Assembly (NCBI GenBank): GCA_025766275.1
Contig: JAFKAC010000113.1
Location: forward strand, 62,001-126,000
DNA: 64,000 bases
From: Lactarius indigo
Taxonomy: Eukaryota > Basidiomycota > Agaricomycetes > Russulales > Russulaceae
Direction: 5' to 3'
The notes under the pieces are model-generated. The model was not told the DNA's origin. It worked only from the letters and a program-made list of their open reading frames with translations, and searched no databases. Positions 53,452 to 64,000 of this stretch are shown one piece after another; position 1 is the stretch's first letter, and each line of letters starts with the position of its first letter. A program made the translations under genes and the position numbers.

Positions 53452-54790
53452 TCATTTTCCAGACGTGTTCCTTTCCTCCGCAAGTGCGCCACGATGTACA
53501 AAATGCGCAGTCGACAGGGCCACAATATCCGTCTTAGTAATCATTCCCGTCAGTTTTCCCGCCTGCGCAAACATGATGTGCCGCAAGTTCTACGACGCGT
53601 TGTCATCAGCGAGGGGAGACCGACGAGGGTTGGGAGAAAGAGTAGAACTCACGAGTTTGCGAAACATGTTCACGACGAGCTCTAACGAGACCTCTTTCCG
53701 TAACAGCATGGCGTCCTCCAAGAGCGGCGATAAGTCAGCCGAGTCGCTGTTTTGCACACCGGTAAAGCTGCCAATGCGAATAGCCGCGCCGCTCTCGGAA
53801 AGTAAAGGTTCTTTAATGCGGGAGGCTCAGCTAATCGGCAGCTGCAGGAAAAAATGAAGTACGAACCAATGAAACCCTTAAGCTTCTCGCGCGCCACATA
53901 GCCCAACAATATCCCGTCTCGTACAACGGGGAAGCCGTGATATTTCCAGGTGTCCAACCCTCTCTGTTCATGTGCGAGTCAATCCGATAAATTCCCTTGT
54001 TGCAAACAGGAAGCTGTACTGACTAAGCTCGCCAAGCGGAGAACCCTCGCGCAGGACGACCAATTTGTCAGCGGACGTCATCGCGTCCGAAACTCGAAGG
54101 GTGTGAGCCATGGATAACGGCGCAGCGCAATCCACGATGCATATATTCCGTCTGGGCCAAGTGCGTCGGCAATTCACTTTGAGATCATGACCGAAATCAT
54201 GATCGGAAGCACGTGCGATAGGGCACTCATTAGCTGTGAGTGAACGGGCGAATGTCAGCAGACCGTTGTCCCGTTGAATGCGCCTGCACTGTACCTCGAA
54301 GACGATCACGACCAGCGAGACTTTGGCAGCTCATAAGCATGGTCATCGCTCAAGAGCTGCGGTCCACGTACCAGTCATCCTAGTAACGCCTGCCACCATA
54401 GATGACGCGCCAATAACGGCATAGAAAGGGGGATAGATGCAACGAACTGTTGGATCTGGCGGACAGGCAGAGAAGAACCACGCCTTTGGATATGCGCGAT
54501 ACAGACCCTGGCTGAAGAAAAAATGCGTCAAGCTTAGTGCTGCACCAACGAATTATAAGTCATACGTCAGCAGGCCAACTACACGCCCAAAAGCCGCGCC
54601 TATGGCGATCGCTGGCAAGAAAATGCCAGCTGGGACCTGAATCTCCTCGTTATTATTCTTTTAAGGTTCGGTGAGAAAATCTCACCATCATACCGAACAT
54701 CCATGCAGTGAAAGCGATCTTCACCACTCCAGTTAATATCAGTAGAAACACGTTCTCCCACATCGCAGTCGGGCTGCGGAGTCGTCAAGG
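53452..54790 (-). pseudogene. CLC chloride channel copy 2, only C-terminal half left
   Basis: Minus-strand exons resume after a deletion junction at about 54780: GNLTA-like remains, VPAGIFLPAIAIGAAFG (54600), YAVIGASSMVAGVTRMTG (54380), SLVVIVFEV (54300), ALSHVLPIMISVMISK followed by TGA where copy 1 has W (KWIADA), YHGFPVVRDGILLGYVAREKLKGFI (first CBS segment, 53900), LEDAMLLRKEVSLELVVNMFRKL, an intron, and NLRHIMFAQAGKLTGMITKTDIVALS (second CBS segment) to a TGA at 53452-53454. It keeps the C-terminus that copy 1 lost, but lacks the pore half and has a nonsense codon. Confidence 0.85.
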
Positions 54791-55671
54791 CCGGCATGAG
54801 AAATGGGGAACAGGCTTTATTATTGCCACGCAGCGATCAGAATGTGCAGGGTGCTGTCATCATCATGGGTCAGAAGAGCGTCGCAAGACAACAAGGCGCA
54901 AAGTGTTACCAAATTTGTACCTTATTAGTTCGGTTCTTGCATACCGCGTTTGGGCAGCCCTCCTCAACCCCTCCATGAGATCCTCGATCGACCGCAGCTA
55001 ACTTTGGCGAGACATGTTAGTTCAGTGTGTTATATTGAACTCCCACTGTTGTCCGTGTCCCATATGTTCTCCATCTTCGTTAGCACGTCATGACTTCGCG
55101 CGTCCGGCTCCGCTTTTCTATCATCGCATCGATGTATGCTCGCGCGCAGGGAACTTGGGTCGACACCGTCTACCTCACCTTCTGAGTTTGCATGTGCAGT
55201 CCGGTTAACGTTTCCTTCGTTTCCTTCCGGCCTCCCGGAGCTACGTTCTGCACCTTGCAGAACTGCGTCCACGACTCGGAGTCCGGTACGAGAATGTAGG
55301 AATTACCAGCGCGAACCTCACAGATTGAATCAGTTCGCCTTCTCAGACTTGCAACTGGAGACGAGTCCTGAGAACGCGGGACCGAAGCCAAAAACCGAGG
55401 CAAAACGTATAGTAGGTATGTTGGTCGCTTCCCTTGTGACGTTGAGCTCGATGTGCTCGTGCTTGATGTGAAAATGCACCTCGATAAATCGGAAAAGTGA
55501 GTCGAGATAATCATCAAATGAGAGAGAGAGTACAGTAGAATGCGTTCACATTTCGGGGTGTCGCGTGGCGCGTCGTACGGTGGGAAATGTCGGAACGCCG
55601 GCCCGCCTTGTTCTGCTTCGCCGCGCCGCATGCATTCCTGCGAAAACAGCAAATCGGCATAGTATTTCTAT
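54791..55671. other. Unassigned block, homologous to 35258-36142
   Basis: No gene recognised. Open minus frames at 55030-55272 and 55170-55652 correspond to halves of the single frame at 35499-35960, with a frame change between them. This argues against a conserved protein. Confidence 0.5.
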
Positions 55672-58600
55672 CTAGGTCCCAATACAAGAACTCCAGCTAT
55701 CACCGTGCACAAAATTAGAAAGACACAGGCGAGTTTCGTGTTCACCCACAACCCAGATGTCACTTGGGCGGTGAAGATTTGCCCTATGCAACGGCGGGAT
55801 CCACATTAATAGTTCATCGTTGCTACCACATATCCATCCCTCGTCGTTTATCTCGGATCGGTAAGTAAAGTCAACCTGTCCAGTATTTTCTGTCTTGCAT
55901 GTTGTAACATCCAACGTACGAATTGATCCATGTGCTGATGAGACGATGCGCTGACTATCCGGGGAGAATGCCACTGACCGGACCGAATTTGTGTGACCAC
56001 AGTATGGGCCTGCCACACTCTCTCCAGTGGTGGGGTTCCACATACGAATCGTCTGGTCTACCGAGCCTGAAGCAATACACTGACCGTCCGGGGAGATTGC
56101 CACAGAGTGGATCCAACCTATATGCCCACTAAATGGGCCTGCTACTGTCTCTCCTGTTGAGGCATCCCAAACACGGATTTTTGAATCATGCGAGCCCGAG
56201 ACAACACGCTGACCATCGGGAGTAAATATCACAGATGCGACTTTATCTGTGTGCCCACTAAATGGGCCTGCCACTTTCTCTCCTGTTATAGCATTCCACA
56301 CGATAATTGTTTTATCATGGGAGCCCGAGACAATGCGCTGACCGTCTGGGGAAAATGCCACGGATTTGGCCGATTCCTGGTGCCTAACGGATGGATTTAC
56401 CACCGTCTCTCCTGTTGTAGCATCCAACACACAGATTGATCCATTGCCTAAGCCCGATGCGATGCGCTTGCCATCTGGAGAGAATGCCACACAGGCGACG
56501 TAGGCTCCGGGACGAAATGGGCCTGCCACCGTCTCTCCTGTGGTCGCATTCCAGACACGAATTGTCGAATCTGCCGACCCTGAGACAACGCGTTGACCAT
56601 CTGGGGAGAATTCCACAAATGTGACCGAATCCGTGTGCCCAGTAAGTGAGCTTGTCACTAGCTGTCCTGTCATGGCATCCCACACACAAATTGTGTGGTC
56701 GTCCGATCCTGAGACAACGAGCTTGCCATCTGGCGAGAATGCTACAGATCTGACCCAATCCATGTGTCCATCAAATGCGCCTGCCGCTGTTTCACCAGTT
56801 GTGACATTCCATACACGAATGGTTCCGTCAAAAGAGCATGAGATAACGCGCTGGCCATCTGGTGAGAATGTAACTGATTCAACTGAACTAGTGTGCCCAC
56901 TAAATGGGCCTGCTACAGTCACTCCTGTTATGGCATCCCACACGCGAATCGTTTGATCATAAGAACCCGAGACGATGCGTTGACCATCTACGGAGAATGC
57001 TACAGACTGGACCAAATCCGTATGTCCACTAAATGGACCCGCCATGGTCTCTCCCGTTACGGCATTCCACACACGAATCGTTCGATCGTAAGAGCCCGAG
57101 GTAATGCGCCGACCGTCTGGAGAGAATGCCACAGATGCGACACAACCTGTGTGCCCGCTGTACGGGCCTCCCACCGTCTCTCCCGTGGTGGAATTCCAGA
57201 TACGAATCGTTTGGTCAAACGAGCCAGAGACAATTCGCTGGCCATCTGGGGAGAATGCCACAGACGTGACCCAATGCGTGTGCCCACTAAGTGGGCCTGC
57301 CACCATCTCTCCTGTTGTAGCCTTCCATACACGAATTGTTTGGTCCGCTGACCCAGAGACAATGCATAGGCCATCTGGGGAGAATGCCACGAATGTGACC
57401 CGTTCCGTGTGCCCACTACACGAACCCACCACAATCTCTCCAGTCATGGCATCCCACACGTGAATTGTGTTATCGTTCATGCCTGAGGCAATGCGCTGGC
57501 CATCTGGGGAGAATGTAACGGACATCGTGTTTCCGATAAATGGTCCTGCCATTCTCTCTCCTGTGGTGGCATTCCACACGCAAATTCCTCCATCGTATGA
57601 ACCCGAGACGATGCGTTGGCCATCTGGTGAGAGTGCCATGGAATCGACACTGCCTCCGACATTTGAAATCACCATCTCTGATGAAGGCCAATGAGATAAT
57701 CGTCCACGTTCGACGCGCAATGTTCGAGGAAACATGCTCGAATAATACATCGAAACAAGAGAACAAGTCGGCGCAAATGGTAGAGTAGAAAGGTAGACAT
57801 GCGGTGCGCTCTTTGCCATCGCTATCCCGAAGTACCGCACGAACGCAGTGGCATCATTGATGAACACGGTCAATTTCTCCAGCTCCGCCGGAGAAACCTG
57901 TTGCGACTGTTTTCATTAGTTGTCTGTCAGCCTCACAGAATTGATGTTCGGACTGACACCTTGACCGGAGGCTAGCCACACATTTACAGACGACAACGCC
58001 GACAAAGCAAGATGCATATCGCCCACCAAGCTAAGGGCCTCAAGCCAAAAGAGAAATTTCGCGCCAAAGAAAGCTCGAAGTTTGTCAAACAGACCGGTTT
58101 CAAAAGCAAGATGTTCTAAATGATCGTCGTAGAAACGACAAGCATATAATAAAGCTGGTGAGATGTTTTTAGCGACGCGAGCTTCAAGGTTTTGAATGTC
58201 TCTATTAGCAAGATATGATGATTCATTGCCGCAGATATTAAATCTGAGGTCTCGGAGTACTAGACCAAGGCAAGAATGGGCCAACTCATGGTGGGCAACT
58301 CGAAGGAAAACAGAGAAATCGCCGCTCTTCTCCTTATTTGTCAGGAAGTCGCGAAAGGACGTATGGAGAGGAAGAATAGGAAGGGTGCCATCGGATGAGT
58401 TAACGTTGCTAAACAATGAGCCCAGGCGACCGAGCATTGTGACAACAGAATCAACGTCATCGTCGTCATTGAAGCCAAGTCTTCGCAGAGTGGTCAGGGA
58501 GCGGATCGAGAGGGGTTCGAATGCAGTAATGAGCTGTCCCACGACAGAACGGAATAGAAGTCGAGCTTGCGGGTGTGTGAAGTAGCCTTCCAGGACTTCT

Positions 58601-61050
58601 TTGTATAACTCGTCCAACGGATCTTGTCCATCACGATCTGTAGTCAGTCTCAAAAGGTGGTTCATGCACTTTTTCTTGCTGAACCCGAAGCATTCGGGAG
58701 GATCCAGGATGAATCCACCAGCGACAGCCGCCCACTGAAACAGCCCTTCGGCCTTACTTGCCAACGCGACTCCGTGCTTTTCGAACGCATCCGAAGGGAG
58801 TAACATCTGAAGGAAGGTCAGTATATCGTCCTCCGTTCTAGCTGCCAGCTCAGGGTCATTCATATATTTGATAATGGTCGACGGCGCTCCATTGAACGCA
58901 GACAGGGTGCCATCCTCGGGTCTCGACGTGATAAGCACGCGAAAGTTCGATGGCAGTTTGAATAAATTCTTGGCAAGGAATGCGTGTAACCCATTTCTAC
59001 CGGTCGTGTCTCCGCTCTCGTCCAACGCGTCGATGACAACAAGGATCGGGCCGACGATGTGGAGACCCTCAAGCGGTTGGAGGACTAGCGATTCGAAAAG
59101 TGTGGGATAGTCGCGGGTACGAACTCGAAGTGAAGAGTCGTCCTTTACAATCCTTCCAAGCGCGGTCTTGAAAGAGGGGTAACGATCGGAGAGATCGCGA
59201 GCCAGAGTGGTGAAGAATTTGTAAGCATCGCGCTGAGATTGCTCTTTCCGCAAGAATATGAAGGACGACGTGAGGCGGTGCATTTTGTCGAAGCGATGCG
59301 CGATCTCGTGTGCAATAGACGACTTTCCCGTACCTGCCTGTCCAAGAAGTAAAAGACCGCGCTCCGAGTCGGGGTTATTCACCCAATTAACGATGAGATC
59401 TAAGAAGGCTGTGCGCGTTCCTGGAAGGCAGCCTTTCTCAGGCACGAAGCGTGAGCCTGTCCCATATGGTATTTCTCTGATCTTCGCATCTAACTCTGTG
59501 ACAGTAATCAGATTGATAACCCTCAAGCTATTGGGGCTACGTACCGACGTCGGAAACCTGGCTAGACACCCACTTCAGTTGAGTAACCATCCCGTCGAGC
59601 CTATTAGAAATCCTAGCTGAAATTGTTCCCACGTCATCCAGGATTTGGAGCGTAGTTATCTCCGTGGTGATGGCAGCCTCGTCCAAGAAAGCCCTTCGGA
59701 GTTCGAGAAGGGTGGTGCGGAGGTCCTCGATCTGTTTGTTGACTCGGCCGCCGATATTCTTCAACGTTCGCTTCCCTGACAACGGCATGTTTACTTCGGC
59801 CACTGAAAACGGGTGAAGAATACTTACAGAACTGCGAATCGTTTGCATATGATCGTATCAAGTCACAACAGTTACAGACATGCTGCAACATCAGCGTGAG
59901 GATTCGGGCCTGCCTGGACTCGCGCTTAATAGATCTCAAGGTGTTTTCCTGGTTCGCGAAATCGAACGCATCGTGTATGGCAACAAGAAGAGTTCGGACA
60001 TTGTCGTCACTTTGGAACTGTTCTAGGAGGGTCTAGCATCCGGATCAACATCAGTGCTTCCCTACTGCGCATATCAATGTACCTTGGGAATCGCTAATAG
60101 CAGGCCACATGCCATTTGTGCATATGGGTGAAGCTGAGAGCGGAAGTAGGCTCAGTCAAGCATAAGTTTAAAGGGCATTGCGCAGTGACGCACCCCTGCA
60201 GCCGCGCTTAAAGTATCCATCATCCACTTGATCCTCGAAACAGCACCTTCCCATGGACCTGAGGGATCAATCGCCTTGATAGCTTCGTCGGTATCACGGA
60301 GAACATCCTCGGTGGGTGACATCGCTGCCCGAACATCGGGCAATGATGAGATAGGAGCGCTGATATCGATGGGCAAGGTTGGATGGGAAGTCGCATTCGC
60401 TGACACGGAGATCGTCAAGTACAGCACGACCGGCTGGATCGATTGTTCATCTTGTCCGTCGTCTTTGCTGAGAACTACAGGAATTTCTATATGCAGAACG
60501 TTCAGCTACTAGTGAAACGAGCGATATCCTCATTATTGAAAACAAACCAATTTGTGATCCGACAGGTATCAGCATCCGATGCGTCCCGATCAGTGCATCG
60601 TTGTGCGCTAATCGCTCCGCATAAAGACACAATACGAGATCTGATGACGGCTGTACATAACTGAACAGGACTTTCAGCCGGAAAAATAGAATTTAAAGAC
60701 AGATGTCGTACAAAGCATTTAGTTTCTGATCCCACTGCGCCGCTCGTCCCTCAATCGAAACACTCCTTGTCTTCTTCGTCGTTTCCCGATTGGTTACAGT
60801 GACGAAGACCCGGTTCTTCAGGAGTCGCCGTTTTTTGATATTGAGAGCTCGGAGGACTATAAGATACGTTATCGAAAATCAACTACAGAATTTAAGTACG
60901 TACCGGTCACCTCGACACGTAGCTGAGGGATTTCCGATGCAGAAGGACCTGACCTGGAGTTATGGTTCAATGGCGGGAGAGTCGTGGGTCAGCAGGCATT
61001 TACGCACGGATTCGATATGGTGTGCTGGTGCTCCATCTTTCCAAGGGTTC
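55672..61050 (-). CDS. NACHT-WD40 STAND receptor, copy 2 (N-terminus possibly broken)
   Basis: Layout as copy 1: NACHT exon 57916-59526 (P-loop GQAGTGKSS, Walker B ILVVIDALDE), WD40 exon 55672-57873 with 14 repeats, and linker exons to about 60430. By eye the NACHT exon differs from copy 1 at about 30 of some 520 residues, the WD40 repeats at about 100 of some 595, with a two-residue indel in repeat 8. The first C2-like exon (about 60930-61050) has a one-base deletion and a TAA (DSPAIEP-stop) where copy 1 is open. It therefore uses another start or is a pseudogene. Confidence 0.8.
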
Positions 61051-61326
61051 CTGGGGCTAGAGTGAGTGTATGGTTAGGCGTTGAGGTTAGGCTTATAGTA
61101 AGGTAACCACGCCCTGCACAGCCGACGAGGGGCGTAATCACATGACTCCAAGCAGACAGATAAGAGGAGATTAGAAATGGCGGTAGTAGGTAGATGACTC
61201 CCGCGTCGCAGGTGCCCATATGCAATTAGGGTAGTGAACAACCCGACAGAGATGAAATGTGATCGATCTATGTGCACGCGACGCTTCCCCGCAATCCTCA
61301 GACTAGCCCTTACTCTCTACTCTACT
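61051..61326. other. Intergenic, nothing recognised
   Basis: About 275 bp upstream of NACHT-WD40 copy 2 and downstream of the dehydrogenase pseudogene. No repeat or gene was seen. Confidence 0.4.
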
Positions 61327-62780
61327 CTAGGAGTGGATTGCGTTACTGGAAGACACTTGAAGGGCGGCTTTGCGGGACGCCTCGGTCAGCGTTGGCTGAG
61401 GGAAGGGAAAGTCGTGGTCAGGACGGGGTCTTGAAGTAACGGGAAAGGAGGGACATACGTGTCCGTGTATCGTGGGTGCGATGTCTTCGGTGCTCGCACC
61501 ATATCCGAGCGCAAGCACGCCCTCTGCGACCATCTCGCCGGCATTAGGACCTATCAACACACACGGAGCCGACGAAACTCAGCAACTCAGCCCCAAATAC
61601 AGAAAACACGACACGCACCGATGATGTGTACTTCGAGGATGCGATCCATCTCCGCCTCCACAAGGAACTGGACCTTGCCTTCGGTATCCAAGTTCGTCTT
61701 GGCCCGTAAGCTGTCGGCAATGGGAACTGGCGGACCTTTTCCTTTTCGCCGCCTTGCTTGAGTTCCTGCTCCGTCTTCCTGACCCACGCAACTTCGGGGT
61801 GTTTGTACACCATGCTCGGGATCCCGTAGTTCATGTGGCCGTGCCCACTCTGGACGTATTCCACCACCACGATGCCCTCCTCCTCTTCCTTGTGCACGAG
61901 CATCAGTCCGAAGGTGACATCGCCGATGCGCCTGATGTTTGGCATGCTCGTGTTGAACTGGTCGTTGATCACGATGCGTCCGTGCGAGTCGAATTCAACG
62001 CCGACATTTCCGGGACCGAGGCCTTGGATGTATGGATGGCGGCCAACAGTGATGAGCACAACGTCTGCCTCAAGCTGCGTTGTGACATGTGAATCCTCTC
62101 GCTGACACTGAAAAATAAGAGTAGCACACCGAGTCCTGTTTCCCGTCCTGACAACCACCTTTCTTGGACCTTCTGCAGCAAAAGCACACCAGTAGAGCTG
62201 ACGATCTGCTGCCCATCTATCTCTATGACGCCGCCTGGGAAGGGCGTAACCTCGGACCCTGTCGCGATGACGATGTTCTTCACTTCCACGGTAGACTCGC
62301 CGCCGTCGTTGAGCTACACGGAAATAGTGTTGGGGGAGATGAAAGAGGCAAATCCCTTGATGTAGTCGAGCATCCGCGGAAAGTTCAGTTTGACGTCTTC
62401 GACTAGATGTATTTTACATCAGCGAAAAAAGCTACTAGAAGAAGTTTAGGACGCACCATCGATGGGGTTCTTCTTGATATCATGGAGTGTTTGGTGGTAG
62501 ATGTGCGAGTTGTCAGGCATCGCCTTGGAGGGAATGAGGAGAATGAGATGAGCGACAGTATAAGTGGCCGACGCAGCCACGTAACCACCAGGACCTACAA
62601 ACAAACGTTGATATGCTCCTCGGCTTCAGTCTAAGACGAGGGCACAGACATACCTCCACGGATGAAAATCGCGTTGTACTGTCCCGAAGGGGATCACCAG
62701 TCCACGTGAGATGCGTGGATGGGATCCTTTGGAACTTGAAGAAACCGGCGGCCCGCAATTGCAGCTAGACTGGTCCAAGT
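61327..62780 (-). pseudogene. Dihydrolipoamide dehydrogenase-like gene, decayed
   Basis: The E3 flavoprotein of 2-oxoacid dehydrogenase complexes. Minus-strand pieces: GPGGYVAAS (FAD loop, 62600), IPSKAMPDNSHIYHQTLHDIKK (62510), [28 protein letters not shown] (62240), [13 protein letters not shown] (62050), NIRRIGDVTFG, YKHPEVAWV (61790), VHIIG joined to [18 protein letters not shown] (61530), and after an intron [12 protein letters not shown]. The stretch between GPGGYVAA and IPSKA, which in the family carries the redox-active CxxxxC (GGTCLNVGC), has been lost. A TAG follows FISPNTISV, and the C-terminal active-site region has shifted frames. Not functional. Confidence 0.82.
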
Positions 62781-63046
62781 CGCTCCTACATTGCTTTTGA
62801 CTCTGTTTATAACTCGAATACAGCAAGTTATTGTCCCTCTGCTAAATTGTAGCTGAGCTTGTCGCGCTGCACCCTGCTCTTTACTGTACTAGGGAAACGA
62901 ATAACGAGTCCGAATCGACGCGACGCGACTTGGTTGACTTGAAGGCGTCATGGGCCCCTTACAGTAACTACTAGGCAATGCTCCGCTATCGACACTTTAT
63001 ATTATATTTCGAACATTAAACTCATAAATCATACTCTACCCCAACT
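62781..63046. other. Intergenic, nothing recognised
   Basis: AT-rich spacer between SPC25 and the dehydrogenase pseudogene. No coding signal. Confidence 0.4.
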
Positions 63047-63988
63047 CTACGAGAGGAGTTTCACATACGCCTGACGTACACGTTTGATGAAAGTATATAC
63101 ATCCCCGGACTCATTCAACTGATCCAGCAGTAGTGGCATTATTGGTAGCTGCGGTGTCGACGTTAAAACTGTCGACATTCTTCAGTTCGCGCTCGGAGCG
63201 GTTGCGATCGATACGACGTACCTTTAAATTGGGACGAGAGGTCGATCACGAAGCTCACTTCCTGCGTGGAACGTGAGTCGTCGTCAACAACCTTGATGGT
63301 ATACCGGAACAGGAGCTGGTCGGGTCCCACTCCCTCGATGACCAAGCCCGTTGCGCGTTCACAAGCGCGCACCTCTGCAGACATGGGTCCGGCGTGCATG
63401 GCTAAAGTATCGCGCTCCAGCTCCCGTTCTGTGAAACGGCCGCAGAGGGTAGCGCGCGTTTGGAAGTGCGGATAGACACGGAAGAAACGGACCTTTACGA
63501 AGATTCGCTACGCGCGCGCGAAGTGTCTGGATGTTCGCGTCGATGGAGGCAAGCACCTCGCGTTCGGCTTCGACACGGCGGCGAAGCGAGGCGACAGCTG
63601 ATTCAGCCTCTTCCGTCTCCTCGCGTTCGCATTTGAGGACTGTTTGGTGGTGGAACAATCTTAGCAATCTGACGAAATAGATGAGATGGAGGATAACGCA
63701 ACGAGCAATGAGTTCTATTTCCTTCAGTTTGCATTGCTCCGTCTCTCTCTCCACGTCCTGAGCGCGGTCTGCTAGTCTCTTGAGTTCTTTGTCGTGTGCT
63801 TCCCGGCGTTGAGTGATTTCGGCAATGGAGCGAGCCGTGAAATTGGCGATTGCCCGTGAGAAGTTCGCTGCTGAGGTCTCATAGGCAGGTAGATTTAGTT
63901 CTATTGTTGGTTCTGAGGAGTTAAGGATAGTGTCGAGATTGTATTCATCGTCAATTTCACTCGGCGAGCGAGACCGCGAGGAAGCCAT
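63047..63988 (-). CDS. SPC25: Kinetochore protein Spc25
   Basis: A subunit of the NDC80 complex, which links kinetochores to spindle microtubules. Four minus-strand exons. The first (ATG at 63988, MASSRSRSPSEIDD) runs into a coiled coil (ITQRREAHDKELKRLADRAQDVE), with an intron near 63642-63705; the second continues it (VLKCEREETEEAESAVASLRRRVEAE). After an intron near 63436-63500 comes the globular RWD-like domain (GLVIEGVGPDQLLFRYTIKV, EVSFVIDLSSQFK). The last exon follows an intron near 63180-63221 and gives TPQLPIMPLLLDQLNESGD and FIKRVRQAYVKLLS, stop at 63047-63049. No break was seen, and it is the one clearly essential housekeeping gene here. Confidence 0.88.
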
Positions 63989-64000
63989 TGACCCAATTGC

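Larger units (their letters stand above)
53796..61095. repeat. Segmental duplication copy 2
   Basis: Same order as 25646-41560 without mobile elements and with an internal deletion ending at about 54780. Extends on the right through the first NACHT-WD40 exon. Confidence 0.88.

Noticed and set aside
1..64000. CRISPR arrays, bacterial operons or ribosome-binding sites
   Set aside because: The DNA is eukaryotic (spliceosomal introns, LTR elements). The regular 45-bp array has no unique spacers.

Overview
This window comes from a filamentous basidiomycete, most likely Agaricomycetes. The evidence is short GT-AG introns with CTNAC-like branch sites, and families typical of that class: FunK1 kinase, Goodbye-domain and WD40 STAND receptors, DUF6535, agaricomycete F-box proteins and a chromodomain Ty3 element. 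The genus cannot be told from the sequence. About 60% of the window is mobile DNA.

Region 1 (1-25.6 kb) is a stack of nested transposons. At the left edge is a decayed copia element whose gag is split by a solo LTR. Next comes a foldback-like inverted repeat built from 45-bp units around TGGGCCCAT. Its right arm was hit by two different hAT transposons, each with a perfect 8-bp target duplication. The first (3879-12244, 8.4 kb) carries a FunK1 kinase, its transposase and a casein-kinase-1-like gene; a solo LTR sits in the last. The second (12825-25189) has its transposase gene cut by a young Ty3 chromovirus (13533-21479) that carries an extra zinc-knuckle ORF after pol.

Region 2 (25.6-41.6 kb) is a duplicated block. 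A broken CLC chloride-channel gene contains a miniature LTR element with a tRNA-like Pol III promoter, two solo LTRs of one family and an intact, probably recent Ty1/copia element. A NACHT-WD40 STAND gene with 14 propeller repeats follows. A second copy of the block lies at 53.4-61.1 kb with most of CLC deleted. The NACHT parts differ by about 6% but the WD40 parts by about 17%, mostly at blade-surface positions.

Region 3 (42-53 kb) holds cellular genes: a truncated SPC25 copy, an F-box gene and a fragment of it, and a Goodbye-NACHT-ankyrin gene transcribed away from a DUF6535 membrane protein across about 150 bp. Region 4 (61-64 kb) has a decayed dihydrolipoamide dehydrogenase and an apparently complete SPC25 (kinetochore) gene.

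Three themes recur. STAND-type innate-immunity or allorecognition genes are duplicating beside transposons. Most premature stops in the elements look like CGA to TGA changes, as expected from CpG methylation and deamination. Two diverged copia LTRs share an odd layout in which an intron-containing leader is followed by the same leader with the intron precisely missing.
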